A stretch of 64,000 bases of DNA. Source: Rutidosis leptorrhynchoides (taxonomy: Eukaryota > Streptophyta > Magnoliopsida > Asterales > Asteraceae). Position numbers and translations under genes: made by a program. This document shows, piece after piece, positions 33,210 through 43,588 of this stretch. The stretch spans positions 290,884,501 through 290,948,500 of the forward strand of contig NC_092341.1 of assembly GCF_046630445.1 (NCBI RefSeq). Direction: 5' to 3'. Under the pieces are notes generated by a model that worked only from the letters and a program-made list of their open reading frames with translations, was not told the DNA's origin and did no database searches. Each line of letters opens with the position of its first letter. Positions within the stretch are counted from its first letter, which is position 1.

Positions 33210-36200
33210 AATGGCAGAACAACAACAACAACATCAATCACCACCTGCTACAAACCAGCCAGAGGAACAACAACCACAGCAACAACAACCGGTAGTTCCA
33301 CAACAACCGGAACAGCAACCACCACCACCACCGGTCATCGAAGAACAAGTGGTGCAGGGCCCTTTGTTCAACCTGCACTCAAACCTTGTTAGGGCTGCAA
33401 ATGCACCAGAACACTGTTCCATTCGCCTATCGCGAGGCTCATGCCCTTTCAATTCCCAAATCCAAAGCCAACATGGACTATGATACGCTTATCGATTACA
33501 TAAGACAATCACCACTGGCTCGAGCTATTACCGGCATACCTTCTTGTCTTTATCCGGCCTGTTTGGCCAGATTCTGGTATACTGCTACCACGGCCACCAC
33601 TCAACAGAACTTTCCATGTATTCGTGGCATGGTGACTGAAACCCTACCCTGCTCCATCACTGTTGATGCCATCCGACGTGCTCTCCAATTACCTATTGGT
33701 CCATTTGTTAATTCACCAACCAGTGATGAGTTTAGAAGAGAAGTACTGGAAATTATAGGGTTTGATGGACCAGTGGCTCATACGCCCTTAAGGAAGCAGA
33801 TGCCACCTCTGTGGAATTACTTCTTTAGCTTGCTGACTCATTGCATCAGTCAGAAGTCCGGGAGCTTTGATCAGTGCTCAGATTTTGAGCTGAAGATTGG
33901 TCACGGGATGTTGTTCAATCGAAATATTGATTATGCCGGTGAAATTTACTTAAGGCTAAGGGAAATGGTGCTTGCACCCAAACGAACACACTTAATCCCC
34001 TTTCCAAGGTTTTTGAGCCTTGTTTTTGAAAATGAGCTGGGTGAAGCTTACCAGCAGATTACTGATGAATCATTCGACCTGCCTCCAAAACAAGGATGAA
34101 TGCCAAAAGATGCTCCTGCTGCTCCATATAATGCCTTGACACCAGGCATGCTTGAGTATCTTGCTGCTCAAGGTGGAGTGAACCAACAGACTACCTCTGG
34201 TGCTGCACCAGCTGAGGGGGAGGGACCTCAGCGAAAGCCATCTGTAAAAAGGAAGAAGCCAGCTACCTCAACTAGTACAGCCACCATCTCACATACTGGT
34301 AAAGCAGTAGTTGTATTAGAATCTAGTGCTCTCTGATCATAAAGAACAGCCCTAGTCTTATATACTGACTACCCACTTTTAGTATTGGAATCCGTTGCTT
34401 AACTATTTCTTGGTAACAGGCAAATCCAAACGTGCAAAAGCTGGCTCCAAGCACACCACATGGGAGATTGCACCAGTCTCAGCTGCTGCTCCTGCAAAGG
34501 ATGTGGCTATGGAACCTGGTGCGTTTCTAGACCAAACAGCAGAAAATTCTAACTTAATTAAAAATCTTTTACCTGCTGACTTGAAAAATGAAAGTGGAGT
34601 TAAAGGTATAACCTTGGCCCCCCAAGCTGACTGGTTTTAAAACTAGTGTTAAGAAGAGTAGCAACCCATACTCTTCTAGCCAGACACTTCCACATTTTTC
34701 TAAATTGAAATTAATGCTATATCCTCTGCTGACAGTACAACCAGCAGAGCACATACCTGACCCCCAAAGCAAACTTTAGCTGGGTCCTCATCGTGTTGAA
34801 CCAGCTCAGGATACTACATAGCCATTATGTTACTTGGATCATGATAAGAGTCTCACTCCTACATCATTACCAGCCAGAACTCTTACACTATCTGGGTCAA
34901 CATGTGTCGCCAATGAGTCAGCAGAGTCACAGCTATACTTACAGACACCTTATTCTGTCTCATTCGAAGGGCTGAACAAATCACCAGTCTGTCCCCAGAG
35001 ACCAACAACAGATGTAATTGTTGAGTCAAATTTATTTGGTTCTACAGTTAACATAAAATGTTCTATTGTTTCAGTTCTTAGCAGGGTAGATGAACAGGCA
35101 GAGGGGGAGCAAATTAAAGGTGTTATTGTTCCTACTCATGTGATTGCTGCCTCTACTACCGGTGTTGGTGCTACTGTTTCTTCTACTGGTGGTGCTGATG
35201 CTGGTACTGTTGCTTCTACAGCCGCTGGTGATACTGCTCCCAGTATTGCTGCTTCCACTACTGAAACTGAAGTGTAAGATGAAATCATAGTGGATCCTCT
35301 TGTTCTTAAAAAGGTAATTGACAATATTGTTAAGGATGTTCTACTTGATGAACCTGTCACTGAACCAAAGGGTGCTGATAAAGCTGCTGATTCTGCTGCT
35401 GTTTCTGCTAATGCACAGAATGTTTTTGTGGATGCTAGTACTTGTGATACTTTTCCATCTAATTCTAATATACAGGATGTTATCATGGATGCTGTTACAA
35501 GTGCTACTTTTCCATCTGACTCTGGTACACAGGGTAATATTGTTCTGGAGGGTCTTGATTTTGTTAATGATGGCTATGTTGGCTATGTTTCCAAAGAGCC
35601 AAAGATGGATACTGCTGCTACTAATGTTATTCTGGATGTTTCTGATCTTCAATCGCGACAATTTATTACTGTGGATTCCACTGGTAATCTACAGGTTTCT
35701 GACTTAACACCAGATACATTCTTTAAAGGTGCTGCAGATGCTGCTTCTTCACCTACTGCACAGTCACCTACTGGTGCTACTGGCTCTGCAGAACCCATTA
35801 TGAATGCTGGTACCTCTGCTACTGCCACTACTGACTCTTCTCAGGCTACTGTTTCTGCTGAGAAGAAACCATATGTGTGACAGGTGCCAGATCCTGATGA
35901 AGTTATACCTAACTTCATCTATCGGGGAGCGTCTATCACTCCCAGAGTTGCTCTGCTGGTGGATCAGCTAACAATTGATCCTCAAATTATCATAGTCTCA
36001 GCCAGCAAATTGCCTCGCGAAGAGCTGACTGAACTATTGTCTCAGCTTGATCGACCAGCTAGAGAAGAAGTTTATGAGAGGATGGCCACTTTAGAACAGA
36101 TCAACGAGCAGCCATATTATCACTATTTTGGCATGGCTCCAGCTGCTTCTCCATGTCCTGGTACATGGAGGCCTCTCAAGTTCATCAGAGATCCCTCTAC

Positions 36201-39200
36201 TGGTAAATATGTTATGCAGAATATTCCTAATTCGCCGGTACCTTCTGATTCATCGGCTTCTTCCTCATCATCTTCTTCTTCTTCTGATGGTGATGCTGGT
36301 AAAGGTACTGGTAAGGATGAACCAGTCACTCATGATAATGTGACTGGTACTAAAGACAAACCAGTGGATCTCACTGATGATGCTGACAAGAATACCAGTG
36401 GTTCTAAACCTTCGGGTGAAGGTAAAAATGATGGTGATCATGGTGACGAGTCAGATTCTGACCTTCCACCTCCACCACCCCACGGAGGTAGTTTTGTATT
36501 AGCTGCTACTGACCACCCCTCAACCAGCTATGCTAAATTTAATGCTGATGAGGTGGCTGACATCTCCACCCTGGCTGTCTATAAGACACTCGCTGAAGTT
36601 ACACATGATCTACAAAACACCATTCGCACTGCTATTGTTGATAGTGTGACTGAAGCCATACGTAACGCTGGGCAAGTTACCACTTCTAATATTGAAGCCC
36701 AGCTCAGACAAGTATGTGCATTTGCAGATATTGCGGTGGATGCCATTGTCAGACAACATGAAGAGGAGGAGGACTTAAAGAAATGAATCATCTCTCACAA
36801 TGAGTATACTGAGGATATTGCCCGTCTTCAAGCTGATTTGGACGCTGCTAATCGCAGAATTCTTTTTCTTAATGAAGAAAATACGGTGCTACATGAGAGA
36901 TTGGATTTGCAGGAACAGCAAATGGCTAACATTATTCCTGCTTCTGCCTATGTTCAAATGGTTGAAAATATGCAACGACTGGCTACCCTACAGGGTGATG
37001 TTAGGGCTATTGTTGAACAGATGGCTATGGGTGTTGCAAGGAATGAAGTTAGGTCTTCCAACCTCCTTCTTCGACAATTTGGCGTGGATCCTGATGCCCA
37101 TCTTACTCCTGAAGTTGCTGACTGGAATACTTTTGCATTCTCTGTTCCAGATTCAGATAGTGACCTTGATGCACAGGTCTCCCATGTTCACCTTTCTGCC
37201 CCTGCTGATGACAAAAAGGGGGAGAAGAAATCTAAAAAGAAACTCAAAAAGAGAAAACAATCAGAGGGGGAGCATGAGCATGAAAAGACTCCAAAACAAC
37301 CAAGGAGGGATGGTGATGGTGGTGATGGTACTACTGGTCAAGACTCTGGCACTAAGCCCAACAACGCTCATACTGAAGCTGGTGTACAGGAAGCTGGTGA
37401 ATCTCAACCCAATGTGTTTGCCACATCAGTGGATGATATTGGTTCTGGCAGTAAGCCCAGTGATGTTTCTGCATTGGCTGTTGCTGAAGCTTTTGTTGTC
37501 TCTCAAACTATTGAAAGAAGAATGAAAAGAAAACTGGAGAGACATCAGAAGAGACAGCAAGAATTAAATGATGCCTTCAATGTCAAATGGGATGCCTATG
37601 TTGCTCTTAAACGCTACAGAATTGAGCATAGGAGATGGCTGACCCCAAAAAAGAGGGACATTGATGATGACCTGATTGGCATTGATAAATTCAAAAAGGA
37701 TGCACGAAAAAGAAGTGCTAAGTTCATGGTCAAATACGACAAAAAGAGGGCAAAGCTGTATGCTGAGCGAGCAGACAGAATCAAACGGATGACTCCTGAA
37801 GAAATGAAAGATTATCTTGCATCTACTGAGTCAGGGGGAGGAGTTAGAGCTGACATTTTTATGAAGTGGTTAGATGCTATGTTAGAAACCAGCTCATCTT
37901 CTCGTCCAACATCTTCTGCACAGCCAGCTACACAACAAAAGCCAGCAGACATAATCAATATTGATGATAATGATGTTCAGGGGAAGCATCTTGCTATTGT
38001 TCCCTACCTGCCTCTAGAAGAACCAGTATCAACACAAGAACCATCAGCTGAACCCAAGCCTATTGACAAACAAAGGGTGAAATCCACTCCTAGGGACAAC
38101 CAGCCCCTCAGGAAAGGACCCCTATTTGAGGCAGCTGATGAAGGTACTGTGGCAGGTGTGCCAGCTGATACTAATCAGTCAGCTGGTATTGAAGACACAG
38201 CAAGGAGTGCTGTGAATGAAGACCCAGCCAGAAGTGTGCTGCTGGGTGTTACAAGTGTTGAAGACCCAGCCAAGGTGGTTGAGCTGGGTGTTAATCAAGA
38301 TGATGATACGGTTAATCCTGCTGACTTTACAGTCTGGAGTAGTGGAGATCACTTATTTATTCGATCACCCATCTCTCCCCAGACCCTCACTTATTTTAAC
38401 AGAACACAGGATAATCGTGTTAATCAGTTTCCATTAAGTTCATCTAGCATAGGTGAATCAATCAAGTATTCTCCATCTTCCCCAAAACGTCATGGTAAAC
38501 ACAGAACTTGGGAAGATGATTCAGTTACCCGTGGTGAGCCAGACTTATTTAAAATGAATCCAGATGAAAGAGATGCTTACAGGCTGTAGATCACTGTAAA
38601 AGAATTGCTTGAGCAAAGACAAGCTGCTATTAATGAAAGGATACGCCAAGTTAGGTTGCTGCATCATCCCCTTGATCAACCACTCTACATCACTACCTTG
38701 ACTTATGGCATTGAAATTGGTATATACTTAAACAACAGTGGTCAAAGGCTCTCTACTGATGAGGAGAAAGCTCAATTTCAAGAGGCTCGCCAGCTGGGTA
38801 TGGATCTAAGGGAGTATCGTGCTGCCCTTAGAACTGAAGAGGGTAGAAAGATGATTGAAACAGCAAAATCCCTGAAAATCACTGCCGACGATTATTTGTT
38901 GGGCCTACAAGCTGAAATTCAAAGAAGGGAGGCTGCTGAACTTGCTGAGAGGGTAAGGCTTCAGGACATAGAAGACAAATTGGCCGCTGATAGAAAGCAA
39001 GAGGTTGAGTCCCTAAAGTTAGCCAAAGCCATTGTCAAAGAACAAGATAAGGCACTTGATGAGATGGAAGCTGCTGAGAAAGCACCTGCTACTGCTCCTA
39101 TAGAATCCGTCCGTACCATTGAATTTCCTGATCATTACTATATGAGTAGGTATGGTGATGTGATGAATAGAAGATCCAATCCCAGCACGATCATCAAAGT

Positions 39201-39618
39201 GAACAGAGGGTCAAAAAGAGCTTTCAATGTCATAAGGGAGAATAAGGTTCAAGAAAGAATAAACTATGACGAGTTAAGATCCCTTGGATTTAGTGAATGG
39301 ATGGAGATCTTGGAGTATTTCATTGGTAAAGGTGAAAGTGCTATAAAAAATACACTTAAATCTGAACTCCAACAGCTCTTCAAGAAAGCAATAAGGTTTG
39401 GGAATGCACCAGTGGTGAATGTAGAAGAAGTCCTTTCTCAAAAGCCTAAAGGAAAGCAATCTACTGGTGAAGGACCAACCGGAAGAGGCCCCATCATTCT
39501 ACCTCCTCATATCCCTGTATTTGACCCTACTGATGTACCTTATCTGTTCCCTGAAGTCTGGAGAATCAAACAAGAGGAGCTATCTGAAGAAGAACGAGAT
39601 AAAGATAAAGATAGATAG
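33210..39618 (+). pseudogene. SIRE accessory ('env-like') coding region
   Basis: About 6.4 kb of mostly open + strand coding sequence between pol and the right LTR, the position of the env-like gene of SIRE elements. It begins with a glutamine and proline-rich N-terminus (MAEQQQQHQSPPATNQPEE). Next is a globular segment with YIRQSPLARAITGIPSCLYP, then long alanine, serine and threonine-rich low-complexity DNA. Charged helical stretches follow that look like coiled coil (around 36840-37030 and 38600-39110), and a C-terminal globular part contains LRSLGFSEWMEILEYFIGKG. I see no signal peptide or membrane helix in any of it, so the env label rests on position only. It is broken, with around half a dozen interruptions. 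The patch at 34293-34375 recurs in the Athila element. Confidence 0.75.
34293..34375 (+). repeat. Patch shared with the Athila 3' zone
   Basis: Partner of 16782-16864. It spans the end of a coding stretch (TGKAVVVLESSAL) and the following bases. Confidence 0.85.
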
Positions 39619-39890
39619 TCTCCTATGTGCTCAAATTGTATCTTTTGTTTAATTCACTTTTCATTTTGCTGTTGTTGTAATTACTGTACATACTTTGTTG
39701 TAATGAAAGTGAAATGAGTTTATCTTCAAAATCATATCAAATTATAAGATATGGATAACTCAGCAAAAGATCCCAAAAACAAACTTAAAAGGGGACAAAT
39801 TTACTGCCTATTTTTCATTAGGTCCCTCGGTGCTGACTTTAGTGTTTTCTCTATATGTCATAGGTTTTGTCATCATCAAATAGGGGAGAT
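39619..39890 (+). other. SIRE 3' untranslated zone and polypurine tract
   Basis: Non-coding stretch ending in AAATAGGGGAGAT (about 39878-39890), the plus-strand primer site directly before the LTR. Confidence 0.7.
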
Positions 39891-40838
39891 TGTTGAGTCC
39901 CCAAAATAATTAAGGATTTAATTATGACAAAACTGTAATTTATTTGCTCTAAAATATTATGTGCGGTCAGCACAAGTTTGTTTGTGTATAGACAGCAGAT
40001 ATTGCTGTGTCGAGTGTTTAGTTTGCTGCTCATTCTACCAGCACAAGGTAGACAGTGTTCTTCAATCAGCACAGGATGTGTACTCAGCAAATCAAGAACA
40101 TGAAGTGGCTCAGCAATGAAGAACCAGCACAACTGGAATGCAGCTTACTACACAAGATAGCTATGATCCATTATAAGCATAGTAGTTTCCCGAGTGGTCT
40201 ACATCAATGGTACTATTCAACAGAAGTCTAAGACAAAGTTGAACAGAAAAGGACACGCGTCGGCGGCTGACAAGTGACCTTACAAGACCACATGGAAATG
40301 CAGAAGTTTAACGCATGTGCAGACATGGGTTATACTTTGTCAACACCTAGAGAACACAACATTCTATTTGTATAATCAAATAGTGGTGCCAAACCGAATT
40401 GGGGTGTTCCTGCCAATAGCTACCAAAGAGGAAAGAGGAGAGCATGCTCTCTGATGTAGTTGTCCCCACAAGTACAGACATCCTATGTACCAGTGGACAA
40501 TAGAACCATTACACGGATAATAGGACTACTATAAATTGTTGTATCCACTATTGTAACAACTAGTGGTGTGGGTTTATTTTTATAGAGTCAAAACGTGTAA
40601 TAGCTATTAGTTTACCTCTTAGCTATAATCTAGGTAATCTGTATCAACCAACTATCATTCTGCCAAGGATAGTTGTGATTCTTTGTGATTCAATCAATAA
40701 AGAATAATTGTTGAAAATTACCTGTGACTCTATTTATTTGCATGCTTGAATACTAAGCGGTTTAACTGTTAAGTTATTTTAAAAAGAATTGTATTCACCC
40801 CCCTCTACAATACTCCTGTTGTTATCAAGGGACCAACA
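39891..40838 (+). repeat. Right (3') LTR of the SIRE element
   Basis: Begins TGTTGAGTCC and ends GGGACCAACA, both typical of SIRE LTRs; 948 bp. A TATA box (TATAAA) lies at 40530 and AATAAAG at about 40698. ACCTT (40839-40843) is the presumed target duplication; its partner is outside the window. Confidence 0.82.
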
Positions 40839-40843
40839 ACCTT

Positions 40844-41072
40844 TATTCACCACAACAGAATCTTTGAGAAAACCACTTTCCTAGATTCGAACATGCGCCA
40901 TATTTATTGGCAAACACTAGGATTTGTGTTGTTATGGGTCTTATCATGCTGACGTGTCATTCTATTATGTGCTTGTTCATTGGATATTGAGCTCAAGCCT
41001 TTTAATATAATTTTGTCGGGCTTACGTGACACGCTGCTAACACATGTGTTCACTGTCATGTCATGTGCAGAG
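40844..41072. other. Intergenic DNA between the TE nest and the hAT element
   Basis: Short unique-looking stretch. Nothing recognised. Confidence 0.5.
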
Positions 41073-41305
41073 CTTACATGTAGGGATGAGCACGGTACGG
41101 AACCGGTACCGAACCGTACCGGAACCGAAAAGTACCGGTACCGAATTTACCCAATTTCGAATACCGGTACCGGTTCGGTACCGGCAATTTTCGGTAATTT
41201 ACCTGTTAGTACCGAATTTGGACTGCAAAAAATATGGACTTGATCATAGGTTCATAATTACAAATGCGAAGTTTATAAGCTGTAATATATACAGGTGTGT
41301 TCATG

Positions 41306-42409
41306 CGAAGTTCATAAACTGTAATTATATATACAACTTTTTTAAAAAATTAAATAACTTACTTTTTTTTTGAAAAGCAAGAAGGACTTATATTAAACAA
41401 TCACGAATAGTACATGGTTGACTGGGCAACCTTAACAACACAATACATCACGATCCAATCGTATGAAAGAACTTGAACCTCGCTAAATAAAGATGGGACC
41501 GTCTCGAGCTTATTCTTGAACACCTTTGCATTTCGATTCTTCCATATAATGTAACAAACCACCCAACAAACCGCTTGCCATTGGTTCCTTTTGTGATCAT
41601 GTGCTACGTAGCCGAAGGTACCATTAAAAATATCCTCATACCCGAATAAAGCCGAATTATACCCCCACCATTTAAGGACTTTCGCCCATATGTCTTTGGC
41701 CATTTGACAAGAAAAAAGTATATGTTCCACCGTCTCAATGTCACCATCACAAATCGGACATCTCACGCTGTTCAAATCGATGCCACGTTTATCTAACTCG
41801 AACCTTACCGGTATACGACCTAATCTCGCCCGCCAAATGAACACCTCTACTTTTTTTGGAACCAAACCATTTCGCAACGACTCAATTGAATTAACCGCAC
41901 GTGGTAGGATGACTTTGTCCACTAGAACCGAACAGTCCTTGACCATATATGTACCCTTCGAATTGAGATTCCAGCTCCAACAGTCTTTTTTATCTTCGAT
42001 CAGCTGCAAGTTCCGAACAGTATCTCGCAATTCAGTTAGTTCACTATTCGTTCGTCCCATAGGTGGATAGGCCCAATTGCCGAGCCCATCTCCCTTAAAT
42101 TCTTCGGTTTTGTTACTGATGTTGATATCTTTGTCAATCTCGAGCCTGTATAATCTTTTGAATTTGTCTTTGAGGCTTGCGTTCCCCACCCAAATGTCAT
42201 TCCAAAACGAGGTGCTTTTCCCGTCCCCGAGCAAGCGTATGAAAGACTTAGAGAAAGGAATCCCTAACCCGTCCACATGTTTTCCTGCGACACAAATAGA
42301 ATTCCAAAGGCTAGCGTTTGGTTTTCGGACAAGCCCGTTTCCAAGCACAAGACCTCCATTAGAACCATAAATGCTACGAATTACGGCGACCCACAAAGTG
42401 TTACTTGAT
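41306..42409 (-). mobile_element. 5'-truncated LINE (L1 type) inside the hAT element
   Basis: The 14-bp direct repeat CAGGTGTGTTCATG at 41292-41305 and 42410-42423 is the likely target duplication. The - strand between holds the end of a LINE ORF2 and A-rich tracts toward its 3' end (T-runs near 41340 and 41364 on the + strand). A short tail of extra sequence lies between the A-run and the repeat. Truncation at the 5' end is normal for LINEs. Confidence 0.7.
41401..42396 (-). pseudogene. LINE ORF2 C-terminal fragment with zinc-binding RVT domain
   Basis: 331 residues open. It has WVAVIRSIYG and GDGKSTSFWNDIW, the usual LINE segment after the reverse transcriptase, then the zf-RVT domain (WSWNLNSKGTYMVKD ... 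VFIWRARLGRIPVRFEL ... CPICDGDIETVEHILFSC) at about residues 145-240. Catalytic reverse transcriptase and endonuclease domains are absent because of 5' truncation. The frame is intact to its stop. Confidence 0.9.
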
Positions 42410-42976
42410 CAGGTGTGTTCATGGAAGGGATTGATGATGATGGAAGTGATGAATGAGGAGAGTCCATGTTGATAATTATAACAAGTACGCGTCTAATCAA
42501 TTTACTGTATGCAATTTTATGAAAGACAATGAAAATAATAAACATTAAATAGATTCAGTTCAGAGATTACCTATTATAGATTGCACAATAGACACAACTG
42601 AAAATAGTACCATACTAACATAAAAATATAGAAATAGTACCATACTAACATAGAGTGGTGCAATTTATCGATTCTTATATAGTATCTAAAAAGGTAATGG
42701 TAATTGTGTTCCCACATGCATCCAATTATCAAAATATCTGAAAGGTATATGAACGCAAATCTCATCCTAACAAATTGATTTTCAAATCGGTACTAATACG
42801 GGAATTTCCCGGTACCGTACCGGTACCGTATCTTATGTACCGAAACCGAAAAGCCAAAAAATCTGGAACCGGAACCGTTCCCGTTTACCCTTCGGTCCGG
42901 TAAAACGGTACCGGTACCGGGTCGGTACCGGTTCGGGATCGGTAAAATGGTACTTCTGCTCATCCCTACTTACATG

Positions 42977-43588
42977 TATAATTTTGACCAACTTTAATAA
43001 GCTAAAGGACTAAGCTTGCAATGTTTTAATTTCTGCTCTAGAAATCAAATTCCAAATCATCATACAAACATACGAAACGCTGTTGCCCTTTCTCTTTCGC
43101 CGCCGACCACCGCCGCCACCACCACGACCGCCGCCACCTGTTTCTTGTTTTCTGCTTCAAAAAACGTTAGAAGGCCTCTATCTTCGTTTCAGTTGAAAAA
43201 CATCAAATTGATACATCTTTAACATTGAACAAGGTACCAACGATTTCTGATACTTTCAAACTCTTTTTTTTCTGTAACTAAATTGAATTGTTGATAATTG
43301 AGTTGCTTAAGATTTCATCATACCTAAAAACATGGTTATTGTTGACAATCAATGACTCGATAGGTAGCTATAACGCTTAAACTTACAGTTCAATTAGTTT
43401 TGTATTTTGATTGTTGAGACTCAGGTTTTGATTTTAGTTTGTTTGTTAGCTAATTTTTGTTATCTAATCTTAAGCTAATTTGATTTATGTTATAACTAAT
43501 CTTAAGCTAATTTTTGGTGCTGTTTTGAACCTTAAAATTTTGTTTGTTTGTGTACCACCCCATTTTTTGATTATAGGGAGGTATCAAT
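42977..43588 (+). promoter_or_regulatory. Promoter and 5' leader of the WD40 gene
   Basis: TGTATAATTTTG (about 42974) is a possible TATA region right at the hAT boundary. A C-rich, CGCC-repeat leader follows (43085-43140). AACAAG|GTACC (donor at 43234) and TTGATTATAG (acceptor at 43576) suggest a 343-base intron in the 5' leader, a common arrangement in plant genes. The mRNA start is inferred. Confidence 0.5.

Larger units (their letters stand above)
20336..40838 (+). mobile_element. SIRE-type Ty1/copia element, right part (interrupted)
   Basis: Pieces at 20336-21122 and 32946-40838 belong to one + strand element: RNase H end, hairpin spacer, long accessory coding region, polypurine tract and right LTR. 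It is split by the Athila insertion on the left and by a non-autonomous Tekay-related element at 21123-32945 (duplication GTATG). It is the oldest layer of the nest and broken, with several interruptions. Its left end lies before the window. Confidence 0.85.
41081..42968. mobile_element. hAT-type DNA transposon, non-autonomous
   Basis: Terminal inverted repeats TAGGGATGAGCA and TGCTCATCCCTA, and an 8-bp target duplication CTTACATG at 41073-41080 and 42969-42976, are hallmarks of hAT elements. Both subterminal zones (41088-41215 and 42790-42955) are packed with GGTACCGG-type words, the expected transposase-binding clusters. There is no transposase gene; the interior is mostly a LINE fragment, so without it the element would be about 0.8 kb. 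It ends a few dozen bases before the WD40 gene. Confidence 0.93.

Noticed and set aside
33234-33452. Cysteine and glycine-rich - strand frame
   Set aside because: Antisense of the glutamine and proline-rich start of the SIRE accessory gene.
36800-37525. 241-residue leucine-rich frame that looks membrane-like
   Set aside because: It overlaps a clearly coding, charged frame and results from reading GCT/GAT-rich codons out of frame.
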